Assembly: GCA_905147135.1 (NCBI GenBank)
Contig: LR990044.1
Location: forward strand, 20,963,622 to 21,027,621
From: Blastobasis lacticolella
Taxonomy: Eukaryota; Arthropoda; Insecta; Lepidoptera; Blastobasidae
Direction: 5' to 3'
DNA length: 64,000 nucleotides
A program made the position numbers and the translations under genes. Every line of letters begins with the position of its first letter. Position 1 is the stretch's first letter. Below the pieces are notes generated by a model. The model was given only the letters and a program-made list of their open reading frames with translations. It was not told where the DNA came from and did no database searches. Shown here in pieces: positions 57,150 through 64,000 of this stretch.

Positions 57150-58260
57150 TGAAGGAAGCGGTTGAAAAAAGCTATCGTGTAGGAAGGAACAAGGGAAAGG
57201 GTGTGACGGGCTGGAATAGATATGTTCATGCAGCTCTTAAGGAGGCGAGAACCTATGTCAAGAGTGGATGGCTCATGGTCAGCCAAATAGTCAGAAAATC
57301 CATGCTTTTCTCAAATAGCGCAGAGAGACTTCGAAACCTTCTGGAAACAGACCAATCAGTTAAACTTAAAACCCCGCACCCGTCTTAGTATTGATGGTAT
57401 CAGTGTACGATCAGGCTTCGCTCATATGGTTTATGAACTATTTTTCGGTTGTGCAGCTTCCTCTTAAGTTAATGCATGACGCTGGTGTCACCAGCACGAG
57501 GACGGAGGAGTCTAAGAACATATGTCGCCACTTGGATTTTCATGTGGTGAGGGCAATTATAAGAAATATGTCCAGGAGAAAGTCACCGGACCATGATGGT
57601 ATTACTATAGAGCACTTAAAACGGCCGTGTGGTGTCCGGCAGAGTAGAATAGCACCAACCCCTTACACTTGTGGGTGTCGTACAAGGCGACTAATGTTTT
57701 CGAGGCAAAAGATCAAGAGTCTCCGTAGTCTGGAAAATGGGCAGCAGCATTTTCCATTGTTATATTTAAACACTGCGATCTCCAACCCGCCTGCCAAGCG
57801 TGGAGATTATGGCAGTAACCTCCCCTTTCGTGGGAGAGGCCCGAAGTCCTGCAGTGGACTTTTACGGGCTGTGATGATGATGATGATGACTTAAAACATG
57901 CTGGTATTCTATCGGTGTTTCTAACCTTGTGTGTATTGTGGTATGAGGACTGCATGAAAACGGTAGTTCTACCAATAATAAAAATCAGGACGGGAGATGC
58001 TTCCGACAAGACCAGTTATAGGCCCATATCATTGGATAAGACGATCGCTAAGGTGCTGGACGGTTTGCTGGATAGAGAACTTAATAAACACTTTAGGGAA
58101 GGGCTATCCACTGAAGCAGCCATATTGACTCATTGAGCATACCGTTCATTACTATATGCATCGGAAGACGCCTGTATACGCGTGCTTTCTTGATCTGTCT
58201 AAAGCCTTTGATATAATGCCCTTTGGTATTCTATGGAGTAAGTTATATCTACGCATACGC
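57150..58260 (+). pseudogene. CR1/RTE-like LINE reverse transcriptase, frameshifted, split by SINE-C
   Basis: Plus-strand ORF2 fragment. It shows a region before the RT domain (GWNRYVHAALKEAR), then VVRAIIRNMSRRKSPDHDGI and TIEHLK up to the SINE-C insertion at 57623. It continues as HAG..., then CMKTVVLPIIKIRTGDASDK, SYRPISLDKTIAKVLD and FREGLSTEAAIL. A stop at 58134 is bypassed by a frameshift to HTVHYYMHRKTPVYACF and FLDLSKAFD (58186-58212), the RT motif with a catalytic Asp. The element is cut off after ILWSKL near 58250, so the YxDD box is absent. Frames also break near 57385. It is dead, but the path of the protein is readable across the nested SINE. Confidence 0.85.
57623..57888 (+). 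mobile_element. SINE-C nested in LINE RT (reference copy)
   Basis: About 266 bp from 'ggccgtgtggtgtccggcag' to a (ATG)n tail, flanked by the 9-bp duplication acttaaaac at 57614-57622 and 57889-57897. Landmarks: 'aagatcaagagtctccgta', 'cactgcgatctccaacccgc', 'caagcgtggagattatggc', 'gtcctgcagtggactttta'. No clear pol III boxes were seen, so it may be a LINE-derived short retroposon rather than a tRNA-type SINE. Its last part resembles the 'gtcctgcagtggac..atgatg' end of insect LINEs (memory). The 167-codon frame through this region is a chance fusion. Confidence 0.92.
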
Positions 58261-58555
58261 ACGTGTGGTACTTAAAGTTTTTGTTGTAACTCTCTGTTTT
58301 TACATATTTATATATTTACAATATCGTTTTATTGGTGAATTTGGACGGTCACATGACACATTTTTACACATTTTTATTTGTAGTCGTGCTACTCTTGGGC
58401 TGACATAATATCAGTATTGTTATTTTTACTGACTAGCAACAATATACTGAGTCGGCTCATACTTTCCATGTTAAAAGTAAATTAATGAATTGGTTTCTCT
58501 CTGTGTACTAAGTATTTTGTATTGCATCTCGGAAAAAAATTTATATTAAAAAAAT
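58261..58555. other. no gene seen
   Basis: AT-rich, after the LINE cut-off. Confidence 0.35.
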
Positions 58556-58884
58556 AATCTTGAGGTTAATATCCCGGTTTGCTCTCTCGCACCAGGGCCC
58601 GGAGTCCACCTTGACCATTATCCAGGATTTGACAAATCAGATAATTACAGAGGAGCGACTGCCATCTGACCTCCGTGACGAGATTGGATCATTGTTACAT
58701 ATACAGTCGCCTGAATGTGCAGGTTTCATCACGATGTTTTTTCTCACGGTAAGAGCATCGGTAAGCATTCAAATAATGTACATCACTCAGAAAAGAGTAA
58801 CTAGTACATGGCCGCAGTGGGTTTAGAACCCGGTACCTCTCGCTTACGAATCCGATACCTTAACCATTCATCCTACGACGCTCC
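58556..58884 (-). mobile_element. SINE-A, near full length
   Basis: Tail first ('aatcttgaggttaatatccc' and 'ggtttgctctctcgcac'), then the body with the 'accaggggaacctgacc' part deleted, and an inverted head with changed B box ('gggtttagaacccggtacc') ending 'ccattcatcctacgacgctcc'. No TSD confirmed. Confidence 0.82.
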
Positions 58885-59344
58885 TATTAACATATTCTAT
58901 TCTGTTCAATACCAGTGCCGCTCTCCAAAACTAAGGCCAACTAAATCTCGCCTAAACTAGTTGTCGGCCATCCAATTATTTAAACAATTAACGGACCAAC
59001 TCGAGACTAGGGACAGGTGTTAGTGTTAAGTTGGAGAGCACCTGAGCGTGTTGGAGTAAATCAAGGGTTCAGTTTATGTTTGGACTGTTACGTCCACAGC
59101 AATTCGGTTATTTAGTTGTTGAAACAAGTCTAGCAGTCTAGTCGCCTTGAGAATGAAAAGGCTGGATCTAGTTCTCGGTGAAATATGATACACGTGAAAG
59201 ACAAGTTGAGTTTGAAGAGCAATATACGAGTGATGTGAGAGAGTATCTCGGTACTCCTTTTTTTAATCTATCTGTTCGAGTAGGTGTTTACTGCATAAAA
59301 ATATCACATTATAAACTTATTATTTCTCAGTTACAATACATCTG
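58885..59344. other. no gene seen
   Basis: Unrecognised; a 111-codon plus frame (59178-59513) runs into MITE-X and has no motif. Confidence 0.35.
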
Positions 59345-59742
59345 GGTACCGATTCTGGTGTGCAATGCAGTTGTTATTATGTTGCAATGTAACTGTGATG
59401 TTACATTGCAACTATCACTACGTCGAGGTATCGAGTCAGTCCCAGCATCATCCCAGTTAAATTATTGTTCGACCTTTGACACGTTTTCCTTGACAGAATT
59501 GAAGGCAGTTTGACAACTAAGAAATATGCAACTTAGTAATTTATTTATTTATTGAAGTACCAACAGCCATATAAAACCATAATGCAACTAAAGTACCAGA
59601 AAATGAATTGTGGAAAAGTTCGAACTCATGAAAGTGGCAACTAAACATCTGTCATTTGAATAACAATTACACGTTTGACATGCGATGCAATTGTAATGTT
59701 ACTGCAACTGAGACGATTTCCGTACCAGAATCGAAGCCCTGT
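59345..59742 (+). mobile_element. MITE-X, copy B, with internal insertion
   Basis: Ends 'ggtaccgattctggtgtgc' and inverted 'gggcttcgattctggtacgg' match copy A at 18585-18857 in the opposite direction. About 130 bp at roughly 59512-59645 is absent from copy A and includes 'atttatttattgaagtacca' and 'acagccatataa', like 39189-39224, so a LINE tail probably inserted here. Confidence 0.75.
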
Positions 59743-59868
59743 CAACATACTATCATATTTAGAATTCACAATAATGCTCATTCATTCATTTTTCATTTAT
59801 TCGTACTTTTTTTTTGTTACCGACTTGATAATGACGTAGAACAAAATTTCAATAACACACAGGTATTG

Positions 59869-59929
59869 CACAACCTAAGCAAATCAAATCAATGTACTGT
59901 ATACATTAATTTGATTTCCTTAGGTTGTG
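59869..59929. ncRNA. pre-miRNA-sized hairpin, candidate only
   Basis: Two 28-nt arms (59869-59896 and 59902-59929) pair with two mismatches around a 5-nt loop. On the minus strand one mismatch becomes a G-U pair, so that strand folds slightly better. The size fits a short insect pre-miRNA, but the loop is small and outer flanks do not pair, so the lower stem that Drosha normally needs is missing. It could instead be a palindromic transposon remnant. No known miRNA seed was recognised. Confidence 0.3.
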
Positions 59930-60956
59930 AAGCATTGCAGTTGCATATTGAACACTGCGCAGGCGCCAGTGCCCACGCGTTGCGAAACGACAACATTGCT
60001 ATGTGATATCGAACAGACGGGAATATCATCTTGTTTCTATGCAGGTTTTATAGTGTAAATGACCTCACGTATAGGTAAATTATGACAAATTCGTCCAAAA
60101 TATCATTTTGTGGATTAAATTCATTATCATATTATCAATAAACCGGAGTTTTAAATAAGTGATCTTAAGTAATATTAAGTTATCTTATCGCTATTTTAAT
60201 CTTGAGTGAATTAATATTGACGATTAGGTACATTGATGAAATTTATAAAAAATTATTAACCCTAGATCACTATCCTTATTTTTCGGCGCTTAATAGACTA
60301 CGGTATTTAATAAGGGGGTTCAAAGGGTTTTATTGAAAGAAAATGTATATAAAATATAGTTTTTATTAGTAATGAAGTGTATTTATGTTATTTATTATAT
60401 TTACATAACTAGTATTATGTGAAATGATTATTCAAATAGCTCAATGAATGAGATCATAGTTTTCATGCCAAATTAACTATTGTAAGATTTTAAAGTTCAT
60501 ACCTAAAATCATTTATAACGTAATTAGGATAAAAATACATTAAATTTAAAAAATAATGAATGTAATAATCTACTAACATAATTTTTTTGTAAAATCATTT
60601 GTGATACACGTGAAGTTTATGTTCCAATATGGAGATTTCCACAAAATGTAAAGTCAAAAAAAGTTATTTGATGGTAAATGATCACATAAATTATAGTTTC
60701 ATTGCTGCAGATAATGTAAATATGCCAATAAGGGCTCTCATTTCATTATGTATTTTTAAGGATTTTCTCTCTATCTCTGTATTGTGGTCTTCTTTCTCGC
60801 TTCCTGATGAATTTTCGTACTTGTAATAATAATTGACGTATTATGTCTAAAACAATGACTAATAAATAGCATTGAATATAAATAAAATACATCTACAACA
60901 GAAATAAGAACGCAAAAACACACAATTGAAATAGTAAAAAAATGACGTAATTACTA
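59930..60956. other. no gene seen
   Basis: Very AT-rich; would be intron of the weak candidate below if that is real. Confidence 0.35.
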
Positions 60957-60958
60957 AC

Positions 60959-60980
60959 CTTTGTCGATGCAACGAGCCAT
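60959..60980 (-). CDS. weak first-coding-exon candidate (MARCIDK)
   Basis: Minus strand: CAACCATGG gives a strong start context at 60980, then seven codons (MARCIDK) and one base before AAAG|GTTAGT (donor GT at 60958-60957). The 5' side is GC-richer ('gggggccgtgagcgc') and then AT-rich DNA follows, as at many insect gene starts. Only 22 coding bases are present, so this is a suggestion only. The plus-strand 159-codon frame at 61025-61504 lies in the would-be leader. Confidence 0.2.
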
Positions 60981-61985
60981 GGTTGCTGGAATAGCGCTCA
61001 CGGCCCCCTACACTTAAAACACTCATGAGGCGCAAAGGCAATCGGTCGACTGAGATTAGACAAAGTAGGGAAAAAGTTCGATCGCATGCTCAGGATTTTA
61101 CGCGATTTTTAAAAGTCCGCGTCGTCGAATCGACGAAGGTTAGTAATCTAGGGTTAAACGTATCATTAAAATTTGTAATAAGAAGCCATAAAAAATGCCG
61201 GCAGGTTTTCCCTTTTAAATCAAACGCGCGAATAGTTTCAACATCTATCCCAAGACACACGTTAATGTACGTCTCGCCTGTCCATTCCTCCATCATCATC
61301 CGTCAGCTTCACAGAATCAGCGATGGGCATCCGCCAGTGATGGAATTACGCCGTAATTTTATTATTCATCAATACAATTTTGGCAGTCTACTGCGTAGGC
61401 ACAGGATCTTAATTGGCATAGATATACCTATTGCAAACTTTAGTAAAAGTAAGATACAAACTGAGTGCTCTAGCACTCGAAAAATTCTATTATTATTGAA
61501 GTAGAGTAGAATAGGAAGTTTTTTGCCAAGGTTATGGTACAATAGGAGATTGCATGCAGCATCTGTAATGCATGCTCGCTAGTTGATGGTTGTAGCAATG
61601 GAATTATTGAAGGGTTGGTCACTAGATCGCCTATATCCAAAATGTATAAGCGCTGGCTGCAACTAGCAGCGTAGTAGTCATTTTGACTTAATATTATAGC
61701 GTAACTAAAATGTGTTATTTTGATTCTATCCATGCTTTTGATTTTTTGTAATGCTTATGTGTAATTTGTGTTTCTTTTTAATCATTTGTACCTACTTATG
61801 GATCTTGTGTCTGATAATAAAAGTTTTATTATTAATATTAAAGGTGTGTCTGGCGGTGGCGTGGGGGCCGGGTCACCCTTTTCAAATATGGTTGAATTGG
61901 ACGATGGCTAGGATTGCGTTATACCCGTGAACGGGTGCTGCCTTGGTGCACTGGTTTACTCTTGCTGTAGTTTTAGGTGCTTTTA
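60981..61985. other. no confirmed gene; long unlabelled frame
   Basis: A plus frame of 159 codons runs 61025-61504 with no domain, repeat or splice support. A frame this long can be expected by chance once in 64 kb of six-frame DNA. A polyadenylation-like 'aataaaagtttta' occurs at 61818. Confidence 0.3.
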
Positions 61986-62135
61986 AGTATAATATACCTC
62001 TATACTATGTTGGGCGCCGTCCGGCCGTTGTCGGTGTGGGTATGCTCTGGTCTGGGCGACCAGAATGTCACTGTGTGTTACCTTCCTACTTGGACGATTG
62101 AAAGAGATGTTGAATGTTTTACTCAATAAATAAAT
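61986..62135 (-). mobile_element. LINE 3' end (tail shared with 46975 and 63860)
   Basis: Read inverted: 'caatcgtccaagtaggaagg', 'taacacacagtgacattctg' and 'gcccagaccagagcatac'. Same order as 63900-64000 and 46985-47060. A TAAATA-rich tail at 62125-62150 would be its 3' side border. Confidence 0.6.
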
Positions 62136-62378
62136 ATTTATTTGATTTTACTATGGGCCCTTAAGACCATCCTCTGAGCCCAAACCAACCTTAATTTAGT
62201 CCTATGCTGACATACGTAATACAAGGCTCTGGCAAATCGGAATCTCCCTAATGGGTGGAGCGGATGAGTTGGCACTCGTCGCACGTAAAACGGCAAAACA
62301 CTACAAATTTTTATAAGGATTGTGATAGGAAACTGCTTTCAATAAATTTGAAAGTGTTTTCCTAGGATAAGAGCAGAC

Positions 62379-62744
62379 TAGGGGTCGCAATACCGGTATA
62401 TCTTTTCAAGACCGGAATTTTCAGTATTAACATTAGATCAATACCGGGATTTTCGATATTTGGAGAAGTAGCTAGTAATTTATTAAAAACTTTTAATTAT
62501 TATATTCCTTATTGCATAAAATTCATAGACAGACTTAAATAGTTAGAGGATTTCATACGAAAGGTAATTTCTGGAAGAAAAATCTAACTTTAATTTCCCC
62601 TATTATCGATCCCCCATCGATAAGTAAGTATTTTCTTTTACTATATTATGTAAAAGTACCTATTACAAAATGAATACCGGTATTATGAAGGCGTATTTTT
62701 CGTCCGGGATCCCGGTGTTTTCGGTATCCGGTGTGCGACCCCTA
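62379..62744. mobile_element. nonautonomous hAT-like element (366 bp)
   Basis: Starts TAGGGGTCGCA and ends with the exact inverse. Flanked by gagcagac (62371-62378) and gagcaggc (62745-62752), an 8-bp TSD with one change. Subterminal 'ataccggta/taccgg' words cluster at both sides. No transposase frame. Confidence 0.85.
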
Positions 62745-62867
62745 GAGCAGGCCCTGCTGGCAGATCCACTGAGCCTCAAATTTCTGACAAGGAAGATGGT
62801 ACATGGTCTCATATATAAATGTAATTTCTTCGATTCGATTGTAATATCTTCTGCTTTTCTTTAAACC

Positions 62868-63043
62868 CCCGACGAAAAAAGAGGGTGTTATGGTATAAGT
62901 TTGACGTATGTATCTGTGGCTTTGTGTATCTGCTGTGTCAGCGAGCTCCCGAACGGCTGGACGGATTTAAACTCGGTTCTCTCTATTTGAAAGACAGTTT
63001 AATTGAGACAGTTCTTAGCTATGTTTCAATAAAATTGGTAAAT
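62868..63043 (+). repeat. family C interspersed repeat
   Basis: 'ccccgacgaaaaaagagggt' and 'gtatctgtggctttgtgta', then 'gctcccgaacggctggacgg', 'agttcttagctatgtttca'. The best-preserved copy; compare 2378 and 1-75. Confidence 0.65.
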
Positions 63044-63538
63044 AATAAATAAATATTCGTGGACTCAAACTAAGCAAAGCTTGTACTATGGGTGCTAGAT
63101 AACTGATATACTAATTAAATAATTTTAAATATATACTTATTATACATAGAACCGTTGGCCGTGTGGTGTCCGGCAAAGTAGAATAGCACCAACCCCTTAC
63201 GCTCATGGGTGTCTTACAAGACGACTAATGTTTTCGAGACAAAAGATCAAGAGTCTCCGTTGTCTGGAAAATGGGCAGCAGCATTTTCCGTTATATTTAA
63301 ACACTGCAATCTCCAACCCGCCTGCCAAGCGTAGAGATTATGGCAATAACCTCCCCTTTCGTGGGAGAGGCCCTAAGTCCTGCAGTTGACTGTTACGATC
63401 AATGATGATACATAGAACACCCAGACCCGTAACAGAAATTAAAATTTATCATTTCAATTTCTGCCCGGCCGGGAATCGAACCCGGGACCTCTTGTGTGGC
63501 AGACCGGCATGTTGACCATTGAACCACTCAGGTTGTCC
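63044..63538 (-). mobile_element. SINE-B, full length, split by SINE-C
   Basis: Tail (AAAT-type run, 'attcgtggactcaaactaag') first, body to 'tatacatagaac', then SINE-C, then 'acccagacccgtaacag' and the inverted head with intact B box and 'gaccattgaaccactcagg'. The tail closely matches the copy at 43676. Confidence 0.88.
63153..63407 (+). mobile_element. SINE-C nested in SINE-B
   Basis: About 255 bp, same landmarks as 57623-57888, with a short (ATG) tail. Flanked by an 11-bp duplication, atacatagaac, at 63142-63152 and 63408-63418. Confidence 0.92.
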
Positions 63539-63747
63539 AGTAGAAACTTTGTCGGGACTTATCCTACTTTTTCTGTCAGGTTTCAGTATAAATGTTGCTT
63601 CAAGCTACGCGACTGGACTGATATCATAATCTAAACACTAGTAAAAACACAATACGTACGCCTTGTTAAACGCCTGGCAATATACCTTTGACAATTGAAC
63701 TAGATGTGATTTTTAAGTGAAAAAAAAGGCATTGTCAGAAAACCTTT

Positions 63748-63805
63748 TTAAGCCCCGGCGAAAGAAAGTGGGACTTGAAGTATCCAGATACATACTCCGA
63801 CACGA
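63748..63805 (+). repeat. family C repeat, short piece
   Basis: 'ccccggcgaaagaaagtggg', then 'gtatccagatacat': only the opening of family C is seen. Confidence 0.35.
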
Positions 63806-63854
63806 TGTCCTCCTGTAGAAAGAAGAAGTAGCTACATAAATCAGAAAATATCAT

Positions 63855-64000
63855 GCAAGTTCAAGTTCAAAATCTCTTTATGGAGTGGGACATTAACATA
63901 TCTGCCAATCGTCAAGAAGGAGGGGTAGAAAATTTGGAAGGAAACACACAGTGAGAGCCGCTCCAGCCCTCCCCAGGGTGGAAGCACACTCACCCTACTC
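63855..64000 (+). mobile_element. LINE 3' end, cut by window edge
   Basis: 'caagttcaagttcaaaatct', 'cttt', then 'aatcgtcaagaaggaggg' and 'gaaacacacagtgagagccg'. It matches 61986-62135 (inverted) and 46985. It continues past the window. Confidence 0.6.

Noticed and set aside
57391..57894. 167-codon frame as a single gene
   Set aside because: Its first part is LINE RT and its second part is SINE-C read through, ending in the ATG tail. It is not a fusion protein.
61025..61504. 159-codon plus frame
   Set aside because: No domain, no repeat match, no splice support; a frame of this length is within chance expectation for 64 kb of six-frame DNA.
62005..62025. 'gttgggcgcc' resembling an inverted tRNA-Lys primer-binding site of an LTR retrotransposon
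   Set aside because: It sits inside a LINE 3' end shared with 46985 and 63930, and no pair of LTRs was found.
1..64000. CRISPR array, bacterial operons, phage or defence systems
   Set aside because: No regularly spaced direct repeats, operons or ribosome-binding sites. The content is eukaryotic throughout.

Overview
This window reads as AT-rich, repeat-dense chromosomal DNA of an insect, most likely a moth or butterfly (Lepidoptera). No bacterial operon, ribosome-binding site or long open frame is present. The organism call comes from the retroposon families, recognised from memory rather than by a database search: Jockey-like LINE 3' ends, RTE-like LINE tails ending in (ATG)n, tRNA-headed SINEs and a tail of the lepidopteran 'GCAAAGGCCTCC' type. 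The species cannot be named.

The window is best read as intergenic and/or intronic sequence. The only well-supported host-gene piece is a GC-rich minus-strand exon at 14917-15372. It has a clean acceptor, an ATG at 15335, 139 complete codons and a perfect GTAAGT donor; its product is not recognised. Two weaker exon candidates end at donor-like sites: 28143-28311 (+) and 60959-60980 (-).

Mobile elements make up almost everything else. SINE-A has a class II tRNA-like head and a tail shared with an RTE LINE. SINE-B has a different tRNA-like head. SINE-C is a short retroposon with an ATG-type tail, and its three near-complete copies all lie inside other retroelements. LINE debris covers at least six families: a Jockey-like family coding for a C-terminal RT tail (family Q), two families of the 'caatgcgttgcc' type (J1, J2), an RTE-like family with an intact 15-bp target-site duplication (TSD) at 53832-54210, a CR1/RTE-like RT at 57150-58260, and a family with a PD-(D/E)XK-like C-terminus at 48489-49082. 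DNA transposons include three nonautonomous hAT-like elements with 8-bp TSDs (6631-7440, 32118-32525, 62379-62744), a 259-bp MITE in three copies, an 820-bp element with long inverted repeats, and a second MITE-like family in two copies.

Region by region: 1-14.9 kb holds scattered SINE and LINE pieces plus one hAT element and one MITE. 14.9-15.7 kb is the exon and its GC-rich flank. 15.7-29 kb is mostly unrecognised with a few insertions. 29-33.4 kb is a dense nest of insertions. 33.4-40.6 kb is mostly unrecognised. 40.6-51.6 kb is mixed. 53.8-64 kb is very dense in LINEs and SINEs.

No new multigene system is visible. The most interesting content is how the elements relate: the SINE/LINE tail sharing, the nested insertions with readable TSDs, and several strong hairpins.
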